This document shows positions 37,855 through 49,968 of a DNA stretch of 64,000 bases, in pieces (the first letter of the stretch is position 1; the number at the start of each line of letters is the position of its first letter). This DNA comes from Tipula vernalis (lineage: Eukaryota; Arthropoda; Insecta; Diptera; Tipulidae), in NCBI GenBank assembly GCA_958295665.1, contig OY282560.1, positions 191,706,061 to 191,770,060 of the forward strand. The letters run 5' to 3'. A program made the position numbers and the translations under genes. The notes below the pieces were generated by a model. It saw only the letters and a list, made by a program, of their open reading frames with translations. It was not told where the DNA came from and made no database searches.

Positions 37855-38715
37855 TTATTTCAAATAAATAGAATAAAACAGTTTGACGGTTTCCGGCATG
37901 TAACACAGCATCGAACGAATATCTTTCTTTTTTTCAAGCGGCATTTTATAACTATAAATGCATGCGCCAACATTGGGTAGTTTGAAAATTGTACGCTTGG
38001 ATACATTTTTTCGAGTGTCTGACAATTTAATTACACAGGTGGTTAATATCTCCTTGCCATGTTTTTTTCGGTATTTTACTTGGGTCAAATTTGATTGTTC
38101 ATAAATAAGATTTCCCTTAGGAAATAAGACCCCTTAGGTCTGTTAAACTGCGATCGGTTTTCCTTGTGTACCTTAAAATTTTGTTTTTCGGATGGAGAAG
38201 GATTTGTGATGAGATTAAATGCAACACACCGGTCGCATTGGTCTTTTTTTGGTTTAAAAAATGACAAATTAAATGCTTCATTAAAAACTTTTTTGTAAAT
38301 GTTCAGTTTTACTGGGTCGTTTGTATCATTCATGTACAATGAGTACATTCTATTTATTGTCAGTCCGGTTTCTAAATATTGTCGTGTCTGAATAAGAGTA
38401 TAACATCTGCAAACCATTAATTTTTTGGAGGGGCGTCTCAAGATTTTAATGTTAAATTTGGCTTAATTTTTTTTTAAATAAAATTTTTGTCACACTTTCT
38501 GGAAAGAACTTTGTCTAAAAAAAAATTAAGCCGAAATTACCATTAACAACTTTAAAGACTCTTCAAAAAAATAGCGATTTGTAGATGTAATACTCTTATT
38601 TGGACACGACGATATTGCCTGGTAGAGTTCGTTCTGCAATAGTGTGAATCAATAATAGGAAAACTTTTGATGTGGTCCTTTACTTGATTAATTTTTTCTT
38701 CCGGAATCTTAAATT
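37855..38715 (-). pseudogene. unclassified transposase-like gene (FFKPKKDQC family), broken
   Basis: N-terminal part at 38552-38715 reads INQVKDHIKSFPIIDSHYCR and TRQY. After a 230-bp MITE it continues at about 38400 with LETGLTINRMYSLYM, IYKKVFNEAFNLSFFKPKKD and QCDRCVAFNL. A large internal deletion near 38085 then joins to the C-terminal end, FKLPNVGACIYSYKMPLEKK followed by MPETVKLFYSIYL. This order (HI-SFP-SHYCR, MY-LY, N-GFF-PKKD-C-C, and a C-terminal PL-KK-DL) is known to me from many uncharacterised arthropod and cnidarian transposon-encoded proteins; I cannot name the superfamily. The catalytic middle part is missing, so the copy is dead. The LINE fragment abuts its 5' side. Confidence 0.65.
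38381..38610. mobile_element. MITE inserted in the transposase gene
   Basis: About 100-bp arms (38381-38475 and 38519-38610) are inverted copies: GTCGTGTCTGAATAAGAGTA against TACTCTTATTTGGACACGAC, and AATTTGGCTTAATTTTT against AAAAATTAAGCCGAAATT. The flanks read AATATT on the left and GATATTG on the right, giving a likely 5-bp target duplication ATATT. On the minus strand the coding sequence resumes in frame across the insertion (RQY, then LETG), which supports a clean insertion. Confidence 0.8.
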
Positions 38716-39425
38716 TGATGTGATTTCCATGTTGTGATGGAGTATGCGTACCAAATTCGGTGGATTTCGTACGGATGACGATGGCCAAAGTTGTGAAGAG
38801 TTTCGAGGTTTGCGCGCTCCTCAAGTTCGGATGAAGGGGTACATTTAAATGACGAAGGTTTTGACCAATCGTCGAAAGCGAAGCGAAGGGAGTTGGCCTG
38901 TACTGAGGAGAGACTTTTCCAATGGGTGTTGAACAAGTCTCCCATCCAAGCAGGGATGGCGTAGGTAAGGATTGGTCTGATGTAGGCTCTATAGAGTCTC
39001 AACTTGTTTTTAGGGAAAAGGCCACTATTTCGGTTGAGGAATCGATAGAGATTATGGCGGGCAGTAAACGCTTTCTTCTTTATGTATTTAATTTGAGGCA
39101 GTGGTGATAGCTTCCTATCGAGAATGACTCCCAGATATTTGACTTGAGGTTTAAATTCAAGGACGTTACCCTCAAATAAAATGGGACTGGCTTTGTACAT
39201 TTTGGAGTTTTTGTTGTGATGGAAGTGGATGATTTCGGTTTTACAGGAATTGATTTTAATCTTCCACTTCCTTGCATATACCCAGTACCTTTCAAGGTAT
39301 TTGGCGATCCTTTCGCTTGACTTGCGAGCGCTGGTCGAGGAAGTGAATATAGCCGTATCGTCGGCGTATGTATGTTTGAATTTTTGTTTCCTTGTTGTCG
39401 GGCCTCGGAATATCTATTTATACTA
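38709..39425 (-). pseudogene. Jockey-clade reverse transcriptase C-terminal fragment
   Basis: The minus strand reads YADDTAIFTSSTSARKSSER with the catalytic YADD motif intact (about 39370-39330), then ARKWKIKINSCKTEIIHFHH. A frame at 39200 continues with VLEFKPQVKYLGVILDRKL, ARHNLYRFLNRNSGL, NKLRLYRAYIRPILTYAIPAW and the C-terminal end. A frameshift near 39200 joins the two. The fragment starts abruptly near 39425 (5' truncation, usual for LINEs) and stops at 38709 against the neighbouring transposase gene without a visible poly(A) tail. It is more intact than the 8.5-kb LINE and clearly a different family member. Confidence 0.85.
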
Positions 39426-39639
39426 AAATTTTACTCGTGAGCATAAACTAATTGAGAAAACAATTTTAGAATGGTAGTTACACCATACGAGAAAATAACT
39501 ACCGGACATAGAACAAAATAGAAGAACTCGAAAATATGTGAAAGATAAATATAAAAATGTTCTATTGCATACAAAAGATATAATATTTTGGAGATAGAAC
39601 ATTATTAAACGTTGAAAAAATAAACTTTTTAAACATAAA

Positions 39640-40110
39640 CTAAATTGAACACTATATAAATGAAAAACTATGGCACTTAGAACAATTTTGCCACTTTTAT
39701 TCTGGAAGAAAACAACCTGGACGGAGGACATTAAATTTTAGTATTGTTATTTGGTTCCAAAAACCGTCCGTTTATATGGGTAATCCCTATTCAGAAGAAC
39801 TAATGTCGCAATATTAAACCAACATTAATTGTGGTGGCGGAAGCATTATGGTATGGGGCCACTTCTCGTACCATGTGATAGATAATTTATATTTAATCAA
39901 TGGCATCATGGATGCACGGATGTACACTACCATAATTAAACAAATTTGAGAGATTCCACAAGAAAAATAAATTTGCAGAGAAATTATGTAATGCAGCAGG
40001 ATAATGGTCCTAAGCATACGAGTCATATAGCTAAGGAATAATTTAAGAGATCGAAGATACAATTATTCAAATGGCATCCTCAGTCGCACAAAATACTAAA
40101 TAAAAGCAAC
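39640..40110 (+). pseudogene. Tc1-like transposase fragment
   Basis: The plus strand reads GGGSIMVWGHFSYH, NLYLINGIMDARMYTTIIKQ, then after a stop MQQDNGPKHTSHIAKE and FKRSKIQLFKWHPQS. These are the central and C-terminal motifs of Tc1 transposases (cut-and-paste at TA sites); the second catalytic aspartate in QQDN is present. The first catalytic block near 39640-39760 is badly decayed and the DLNPIE block is lost. Frameshifts and stops throughout. Confidence 0.75.
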
Positions 40111-40439
40111 TATTAATTAGTAATAATTTATTTAGATGTAGCATTAAATTGATTTGTTCGAATACTTATTTCGTGTGAGCATGTGTCCATTCTTGTTTGA
40201 TTATTAATTTCACAGTTGCAATGGATTATTGTTTATAATTTTATTACGTTTAAGTGAAATAAAAATATTCCTAATTTTAATAAAATGCTAACATAAAATA
40301 ATTTGTTTTTATTTTTATCTTCAATAATGGCACCTTCATTACAATGTCATCGTCGTTCAAATATTTATGTCTGATAGTATACATATTCGAATGGTTTCCT
40401 TCACATTAGTCCTTTTCGCAAATCAAAAACAAAACCCAT

Positions 40440-43400
40440 AAAACAGTAGACTATCTAAATAAAAATTCAATTAACATCATTCACCTATTGAAGAGATCCT
40501 CGCCACCAAAATTCTGCACCCAATCAATAATTCAAAAATTTGACCTCTTTACCAATAAACAAATATAAATATATCCAAAATTTTAACTCAGTTCACGGAC
40601 CTCCGACCCTGTCCAATCAAGCATGCAAAGTAAACAAAACAACAAATCAATGCAACGAAAATGAAACAGTACTTTCTTAAAAATTCATCCACGTGCCATA
40701 TACGTAATCATGACGATTGTGTGTGAAACCCGCCATCTATATTTCAATAAATCCTTTAAGTCAACAATTAAACTCAAAAACACTTAGCCTTCCAAAATGT
40801 TTTTACATAACTCCACATTGCTCACATAAATGAACACATCACCCTGTGTTAAAAATCAAATCTCAACTCAACCCAAACCGGCATTTCCAAACTCGCATTT
40901 CACTTACACATTTAGTCAATTTATAATTTATAATACCAATTAAATTAATTTGAAATTAATTTGATTCAGTTTGTAATACCCTATAAAAAAAAAAATTATT
41001 AATCCCACCCAAATAAACCATTCTAAATGAACCGCACAAGGCAACTTCCAATTCCAATTCGACCCAAACCCATTCGATCACATAAATTACAAGGATCCTA
41101 TTCGAGTCGAATATACAAAATCTCATTGTGCTCATATAGTTCATGTTTTCAAGAATACCATAGTTGCCCCACGCATACAGAGAAACACAAAGAGATAAAC
41201 AACACCAGCATACAAGTAACAAAATCTTACATACCAAAACCACCAACACACATTGACAGTAAACACCCTTTATCATCCCTCATGTGCGTAGCAGGAGACC
41301 TTACAGCACATACAAACATACCTGATCTATGTATCAAGATACAGGAAAATATTCGTGACGACTGCATCAAAACCACCAAAAAAGACTCTCCCTTTTGCCG
41401 CCGCCCGCACACCGCAATACAAAAACCAACAAAACACAATACATTTCCTGAATAGAATCTGTGCAAAGAGCAAATGAGACAGCTGTACAAACATATTTTT
41501 GGTCTTGTCGTATATATCATGTTGTAAGCATGTATTAGTGTCACTTATACATAAAACCAAACATCAGAACACATGTAAGTGTGCATAAAATAAAATCCAA
41601 TATGAAACCAACCACGACATATATCCATTTAAGTCAAAATCTACCCCAACATCATCCATCAATGAATACCTCATTATGTGTTAAAATCAAATCTTAACTT
41701 ACCTTAACTCAAACTAACATTTCCAAACCAGCATTTAATTTATATAGTTAAAGGTATTTAACATCAATTTGATACAATTTGTAATACCTGTAAAAATTTC
41801 AATCTTTACAAAATAAACCATTCTCAATGAAATGTATAAGACAGCTCCCAATTTCAATTCGACTCAAACCCATTCGATTATACAAAGTTTAAGAATCCTA
41901 TTTGAGCCGAATATACAAAATCTCATTGTGGTCGCATATTTCCTACTATCAAAAATACCATAGTTGTTTCCTGAATACAGAGAAATACAAAGACACAAAC
42001 AACACCAGCCAACAAGTACCAAAACCACTAACACACATTGACAGTAAATATTTTCAACCATCTTTCATGCGCTTAGCAGGAGACCATACAGCACATACAA
42101 ACATACCTGATCCACACATCAAGAAACAGGAAAATGTTTGTGACAACTATATAAAAATCAACAAAAAGATTCTCATTTTTGTTGTTGTTTGTACCTTAAT
42201 AGAATCTGTGTAAAGAGCGAACGAGACAGATGTATACACATATTGTTGGCCCCGTCATATACCATACTTCAAGCATGTACCAGTGTCAATTGTACCCAAA
42301 ATCAAATGTAAGAATATAAGTAAGTGTGCGTAAAAATAAAATCTAATATAAAATTTACTACGACGCATCTCTATTAAAGTTAAAATCTATTTCAATACCA
42401 CACAATTATTAGACTCCAGCAATCAAAAATTGAAACTGGATTTTATGTACAATCTCACAAAATACCAAATCATGCACTTTCAACCCATCTATCTACAAAT
42501 ACAAATACTCTGACAAATGCATCCCGGTGGATTGCATTTTCCAAAATTACACTTTAATTATTTTCACTACACTTTAACTATTACTACTCCAAAACTGAAT
42601 TTAACCAGAATCAAATTTAAAATTTAAAATTAAAACCCAACACTAAAAAGTATATACACATGTATACAAAGTTTATACATATTACAAAGTTTGTACATAT
42701 GTATACTACACAAAAACAAAAAATAAAGAGAAAAATAAAATAAAATAAAATAAAATTAATTTTTTGAAGAGGGCAGAGAAAACACGTCTATCCTCTTCGA
42801 CGAACTCTCGCCAACCCAATACCAAATTTTATTACTAAAATGAATAATTATTATAACAGGATCTTCAGCATTCCCGGGCACACATCGTACACCCATTTAC
42901 ACATACCAAAACCAATGGATAGGATATGATTATTAGTTAGGACAGATTCAACCCGTTTGCGATTAATAGTTAGTAAATTATTAGTACAATAAATGATAAA
43001 TGATAAATAGGTTAGCACAAGACAGCACATTTTAACTACAAGATTATATGCTCGTTCCTCTGGAATCCAATGCCAGAACTCAGGATTCCTTAAATCCAAA
43101 TCAGGACATCAAAAATTATAATTATGATTAATGTTGTAATTTTACTAATCCTGTTGACATAATTAAGATAAACAAAATCAACATCTTCGACATTTATTAC
43201 TAATATACTTCCATAAAACTTCAACTCTGTTTATGGACATATTACCCTGCAAAATCAAACATGTAAAGTAAATAAAATAAAAAATCAATGCAAGGAAATT
43301 GAAACATTGTTTCTTAAAATTTTACCGGTGTGCCATATAAGTGATATTGACGTTTGTATGTAAAAATTGCAACCTAAACTTCAATAAATCCACGAAGTTA

Positions 43401-45800
43401 ATAACTAAGTACAATACATTTAGCCTCTCGATTTGCTTTTACATAATTCCACGTTGTTCACATTCGTTTAATCGAAATTTGGCATTCAACTCAAAATTAA
43501 TATTTCCTAATTAGTATTTTATTTAGATAATTTAGTTAATTTATTTACTTTTAATATTAATTAAATTAATTTATTATAATTTAGTGCAGTTTATAGTATC
43601 CTGTAAAAAAAATTAATCATACCTAAATATAATATTTTATATGGTTTATATATGGCGGAATAACTACTACTTAAATTTTTGTTGTGTTTGTATAGTTCGT
43701 GTTTTATTAGGAACACTATAGTTGTTTTATGAATACAAAAAACACAAATAGGGAAAACAACATCAAAATAAAAATAATAGAATCTTATATACTAAACCAC
43801 CAACACACATTGAAGGTAAATATTTTTTTACAATCTTCCATATGCGTAGCAGGAGACGTATTATGTTTTCATCTTATAGCAAACATATAAACGTACCTGT
43901 ACTATGTATTAAGATAGAGGAAAATATTTGTGATGATTATACCAAAACCAACAAAAATGTCTCTCTGTTTTTGTTGTTTTTCAAATATTACAATATATGA
44001 CAAAAACAAAAAATAAATAGTACATTTCCTTGATAGGATCTGTGTAAAGAGCGAACGAGACGGCCTGTATAAACATTTTTGTTGGTTTTGCTATGTATCA
44101 AGCTTCAAGAATATATTTGTGTCGTTTGTACATAAAATAAAACACAAGAATACATTCAAGGAACGTAAAAATAAAATCCGATATGAAATTAACTACGACA
44201 TACATTCATCAAATTAAGTTAACAGCAATTTTAATACAATCAAATTATTAGATATAAGTAATTAAAGTAATTAAATTAAATTCCATGTACAACCGCACCA
44301 AAGTTAAAATCATGCCCTTAATCAAAAATCAAGAATTTTGATTTCTTTATCTATAAATATGAATATATCCATAAAACTTCAACTCCGTTTATGGACATAT
44401 GGTATTACCCTGCAAAATCAAGCATGCAAAGTAAGTAAAATAATAAATCAATGAAAGGAAATTGAAACATTATTTTCTTAAAAATTTATCGGTGTACCAT
44501 ATAAGTAATATTGACGTTTGCATATGCGTGACTATTAAGTTAATAATTAAGTACAATTAATTTAGCCTCTCCATTTGCTTTTACAAAATTCCACGTTGTT
44601 TATATTCGTTTAATCGAAATTTGGTATGCATAAATAAATACGTCATTATGTATTGCAAACCAAATCTCAATTCAACTTAAAATTAATATTTCCAAATTAG
44701 TATTTTATTTATATTGTTTAGTTCTTTTAATATTAGTTAAATTGATTTAATTTAATTTAATGCAGTTTATAATACCCTGTAAAAAAAATTAACCATACCT
44801 AAATAAACTATTTGATATGGATTGTACGAGTATAAGGCGGTTTCCGATTCGACTCAAACTTACTCGATTATACGATGTATAAGAATCCTATTTGAGTCGA
44901 ATACAACACTAAAATTTTCATTGTGTTTGTAATGATTATGTTTTATCAATAACACTATAGTTGTTTCATGAATACAAAAACACAAAGAGGGAAAACAACA
45001 CCAAAATAAAAATAACAGAATGTTATATACTAAACCACCAACACACATTGAAGGTAAATAGTTTTCTACAATCTTCCATGTGCGTAGCAGGAGACGTAAC
45101 ATGTTTTCATTATATTATACATATACAAATTACACCCATACAGCTAAAATGCAAACATTTCTGTTCTATGTATAAAGATACAGGAAAATATTTGTGATAC
45201 CAAAACCAACAAAAATGTCTCTCTGTTTTTGTTGTTGTTTAAATATTATATAAAAAAACAATAATTTAGAGAACATTTCCTTGATAGGATCTGTGTAAAG
45301 AGCGAACGAGACGTCCTGTATAAACATTTTTGTTGGTTTTGTTATAGAAAACAAAAGAACACATTCAAGTATGCGTAAAAATAAAATCAGATATGAAATT
45401 AACTACGACGTATATCAAATTAAGTTAAAATCAATTTAATACGATCCAATTATTAAATTCCATGTACAACCACACAAAAATTAAGATCATGCACTTAATC
45501 AATAAATCAAGAATTTTGATTTCTTTACCTATAAATATAAAACATTGCCTGATAAATGCATCCCGGTGGATTGCATTTTCCAAAATTACATTTTAATTAT
45601 TTCTCATACACTTTAAATATTATTTCACTAAAATTGAATTGAATAGAGTTAAAATCATAATTATATTGTATATAATACACATTTATGTATATAAAGCATA
45701 TACATAACATACATAAATAAAACAAAAAAAAAACAAAATTAAATTAAATTTTTGAAGAGGATAGAAAAACACGTCTATTCTCTACGAAGAACATTTTGTA
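40440..45800. repeat. large tandem duplication of an unidentified repeat, four blocks
   Basis: A block of about 600 bp with the words ACACACATTGA, GTAGCAGGAGAC, GTGTAAAGAGCGAACGAGAC and CTGTAAAAAA occurs at about 40960-41600, 41770-42350, 43580-44190 and 44750-45395. A second block (CATGCAAAGTAA, AATCAATGCAA, GTGCCATAT) precedes it at about 40600, 43250 and 44400. An end block (GCATCCCGGTGGATTGCATT, AACACGTCTAT) occurs at 42520-42800 and 45560-45780. So a 2.4-2.7 kb segment containing two blocks is itself duplicated (about 40440-42810 and 43140-45800). Overlapping frames on both strands are short, decayed and of no known family. Confidence 0.8.
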
Positions 45801-46040
45801 GGAGTTAAAACATTCAAAAGGCCAACGCCAAGTGACGAGGGACCTCACTTGACAGTGTGAGGTTTTTACTCACTAAAAAGTCTCCTACATGCCACCGAGC
45901 GCCCAGACTGTAACCGCTTTTACATTACTTCGGTCTGGTCGGCGCTGCTACCCATTTTGGGGCCCTCATTTACATTCTACACCTTACTTTGATTTGGGGT
46001 CCGCCAGACAACCATCGCTTTGGTTCTGCCGTAGTACTGA
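45800..46040. other. GC-richer insert, probable retroelement debris
   Basis: An abrupt change in composition: GGCCAACGCCAAGTGACGAG, CTGGTCGGCGCTGCTACCC and GGGGTCCGCCAGACAACC. It also holds an inverted pair CCTCACTTGACAGTGTGAGG. It lies between the tandem duplication and the Tc1 copy. I could not identify a family. Confidence 0.4.
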
Positions 46041-46052
46041 CCCAACGTAAGG

Positions 46053-46835
46053 GTATAACTTTTTGAAAAAGAGTAATTTTTTCTGATGAAAGCAAGTTTA
46101 ATTTATTTGGTTCAGACGGACGACGGAGTGTTTTGCGAAAAAAAAAAATACTGCGTTAGCTAAAGAAAATATATGTCAAACCATAAAGCACGGAGGAGGG
46201 AATGTGATGGTTTGGGGTTGTTTTTCTCACAATGGGGTAGGAAAATAGCATTTTATAGACGGTAAAATGAACGCACTTATGTATTTGGAAATATTGCGGG
46301 ATAATTTAAGAGCTAGTGCTCAGAAGCTTGGGATCGAGGATAGCTTTCTGTTTTAACAGGGCAATGATCCAAACCATACATCGCGTATTTTGAAAGAATA
46401 CATTCTGTATAATGTACGGCAAACGTTACCAACACCACCTCAATCATCGGATCTAAACCCGATTGGGAATCTGTGGGCTCATTTAGATCGACAAATCCAG
46501 AATTACAACATAAAAACAAAGCAAACCTGATCAATGCACTCGAAATGGAGTGGGCAAACATTTCTGTTGAAATAACGAAACATTTTGTGGAATCGATGCC
46601 AAGGCGATTGCGGACTGTAATATATGCAAAAGGGATGCATACAAAATAAAAATTAGATTCAAAACCAAGTGTTGTAAACTCAACTATAATTTTGTGTTTT
46701 GTTTTATTTTATTAATAAAATCTGTTAAATTATCCACACTTTATAATAAAATCATTTGTTTGTTATAATATGTTTTATTTACTTAAATATCTAGAATTTA
46801 TTTGGTGTTCAAATACTTAATTGATCCACTGTGTA
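46053..46835 (+). pseudogene. Tc1-like transposase, C-terminal two thirds, catalytic residues lost
   Basis: The plus strand reads VIFSDESKFNLFGSDGRR with the first catalytic D, KHGGGNVMVWGCFSHNGVGK, FIDGKMNALMYLEILRDNL, then QGNDPNHTSRILKEY and PPQSSDLNPIGNLWAHL. The family has QDND and DLNPIEN, so the second D and the final E are both changed to glycine here. Stops occur after GVGK and in FLF*QGND. The C-terminus ends near 46648. GTTCAAATACTTAATTGATC CACTG at about 46807-46831 resembles a Tc1 terminal repeat end; the left end is missing. It differs strongly from the copy at 39.6 kb. Confidence 0.85.
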
Positions 46836-46839
46836 TCTA

Positions 46840-49800
46840 TTTCGTTTGGTTATATGTATTTGATTTCGTCACGCAGGTTAAAATCAATCTTGGTATATTT
46901 GCTTTCCTTTCAGTTATTATAAAAAAAAATATTCGACGCGATATTTAAAATACACAATACAACAATACGAATAAAAAAATCTATACACTTAGCCAGTCAC
47001 AATACATTTGACAATATTAAAAACTTTAATAAAAAGAGGGATAAACCAAATATAAATCAACTTAACGATACGGTCCACCTATAAATGGAATTCTAAATTA
47101 TTTTCACCAAAACTAGATGGCATTATGTATTTCGATACTTAAATAAAATTAATTATGAAAAAATTTCCGCTAGATGAGTTACTGTGCATGTGTTCCATTG
47201 GAAACAATTTACTACTGCCAAGTACTTGTGAGTAGATGTTCAATGGAATGCAAATTTTTATGACAATAGTAAAACATAACCTCAATTTAAATAAAACTGC
47301 TAGATTTGAATAAAAAATACGTTGTTCTAATAATACTAATAAGTAATAAAACATTAAACAACAAAGTAATTAAAATATTTTTACGATTTAACAATTGCTC
47401 GTCGTATCACAAACATAAATAAAAATGTTTTGTTTTTAACCCTAATCGAACCAACATATTTGTTTTATGTCAGTAAATTCAAATTCTAATCAAATAATTT
47501 ACGAAATTTTTTTCAGAGAATGATTAGATGTCAAGTACTCGTACGTTGTATGGAAATGTTTCAAAATAATATACGTACAAGTTTATAACTAAATTAACAT
47601 TATTTTGAAAATCGATGCATTTATCAAACGAGCCAAAAAAGCACACCTTGGTTGGATTAGGGTTAAAAAATGGCGTTTCACACAACTAAAATTGGTATAG
47701 AGCCATCCATTAGAATTTTTTAAACTAAAATCCCTCTTTTGTTAATTATATGCGTAACTACTTCTAACAACTACACCATCACTTCAGCATGAGTAGTTGC
47801 GAGTAGATAGAAGCACTTGTGAGTAGTTTGCTAACGCCAATGGAACACGCTTCCATTTTCCACGGCATTATTATATTTGGTATCATTCACATTAAGTGGC
47901 CGTTGATCTCTTGGAAAGATAATATTGTCTCTTAATTACTAGTTCTTCGGGTTATATAATTCTGACGAAGTTCAGTATAAATAATTAAATTAAATGTTAT
48001 TAAGGATCATTTCATTATGCAAACCTCACACGTAGAAACAAATAAAATTAAATTGTGCGTTGTCACACAAATTAAAAGAATTACTAATTAACATTGTAAT
48101 ATAATGATACATTTCACGCTTTTTTTAAAAAATAAATTATAGACCGCAAAGGCAAAGAAACAACCTGCCCTCTCCATATAATTATTAATGTATGATGTTT
48201 TATAGTCTTTAGACATGTTAACGATTAATTTTAATCAATCTAAAATATTAATCCTGTACATACAACTAAATAAAATAAAACTTAATTATTTCTATAAAAA
48301 ACTTTACAAAAACTCATCAATTAAATAAACCTCACGCTACTTCGCAACAAACTTCTGAAATCTCATTTACATATTGGGTACCCCAACACCGCATACAAAT
48401 CACTGTATATTATCCAACAAAATAATGTTTTTTTCTGTTTTTCTTTTTATATTTCAAATAAAATAAAATTGTATATTATTAACAATTCAAGCATAATTCA
48501 CCATTAAAGTGTGCCATAAACCATCCTAAAGGCAATAAAATTGAATATAATCGTATATATGTACATATGTAGTTATATAAAATAAAAATAACAAAATACT
48601 AAACAAAAAAATTATTGCATAAACAATTAACATTTTAATTTATTTTATTTCATTTTGAATAATCATATAAATTTTAATTTCAACTCGTACATTTTGTTAT
48701 AAATATTATGAGCTTGAAAAACTTGGAAAATTTTTACCTTTAAGGTAAAATAATTTTTACTTTATTTTCTAATTGATTGGATTGTAGGAATGTGCACATA
48801 ATTGATTTTGACAAAAAAAAAAAAACAAAAAAATGCTGCAAAAACTATTTTAACGTATTATTAATTTTTGTTTTTGTATTTGTTGCTTTTGCAGATATAC
48901 CAACCATGGATACGTGTACAACATGCATAAATGATTGTTGCGCACTGTTTATGTTACAACTTTATGTAACAGGAAGTGCCAATTTATTCTTATTACATTT
49001 CATTTTCGTTGCAACAACAAGAACGACTTAAAATATCTTGTGTATATTATTGAGTGAATATAATGAATGGTGGAAACAAAAAAAAAAAAAACGGCTCAAA
49101 ACTTTATTTTTATTTATTATTTTTAAGTTATTTCTTTAAGTGATCAATTTGAATTTATTTTTAGTTTTTATAAAAATAAAAACGTAAAAATCGTAATAAA
49201 TGTTTATTGCAAATTTGTTGTTGTTATTGTTATTGTGTTTATTATAATCAAATGAAAAATTTACCGTGAAATTATTATCATGATCATGAGTGAAATTGCA
49301 AAAATACAAAAAAAAAAAATAATAAAAAATTGGCGAAGATACCAGCACATTTATTGGATTGGAATTTATTATTGCAATATACAAAATGGTTTATGCACGA
49401 AATGGTAAGTTACAATATTTTTTTATAATATACAGCTACGGAAATATTTATAAACTCTATAACTAAAATATATTTCGAATGTTATTATCTGTTTGATGAT
49501 GGCTGTACAAAATTGGCAATGGTATAATTAAGCAAAATGATAAACTTGATTCTTTATATATATTCTGTATATTTATATGATAACAAATGATATTTTTATG
49601 CTGGTGTTGCAAATTATAAATTTATGGGTTTTAGTTCTATTCTATACTCAATAATTTTTTTTATGTTTTCAGTTGGTTAATTTGAAGCACGAATTATTAT
49701 TTAAGGTGCACCATAAAAATATGGATTTAAATGTATATAGCATGAATATATGAATTTATTAACAAGTTTTCTCGTTACGTCGTATCTGAAGTGTAAAAAT

Positions 49801-49960
49801 TAAAGTTTATGCCGTGTTCAACTTAAAAAGCTCAGAATTCAAATGTCCGGAATTCTTGCATTAGTAAACAAAATATTTGGCCAAATTATTAAAATTAAAT
49901 AAACTATTTCGAAACTAAAATTTTCTGATGCTTCGAGATTTCATGGTTCGAGTAATTGGT
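46840..49960. other. AT-rich stretch, no supported gene
   Basis: Mostly featureless. An inverted pair at 47190-47848 is listed separately. At 48885-49031 a splice-acceptor-like TTTTGCAG precedes ACCATGG and a 42-codon open stretch rich in cysteine. At 49382-49406 ATGGTTTATGCACGAAATG is followed by GTAAGT, a perfect donor. Either could be a host exon, but neither matches a family known to me. Confidence 0.4.
47190..47848. repeat. inverted pair, possible MITE
   Basis: TGTTCCATTGG at 47191 is mirrored by CCAATGGAACA at 47837-47847, with ACTTGTGAGTAG present near both ends. Short subterminal motifs of this kind occur in hAT-type MITEs. The repeat is short and the match could be fortuitous. Confidence 0.35.
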
Positions 49961-49968
49961 ATATTGGT

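Noticed and set aside
41027..41544. Overlapping 100-140 codon frames on both strands within the tandem duplication
   Set aside because: The other copies of the block do not keep the frames with synonymous-type change, and no motif is seen on either strand.
40956..42061. Minus-strand frames with a hydrophobic CQCVLVVLV-like stretch resembling a membrane segment
   Set aside because: The plus strand of the same repeat is A/C-rich, which forces V, L and C codons on the minus strand.
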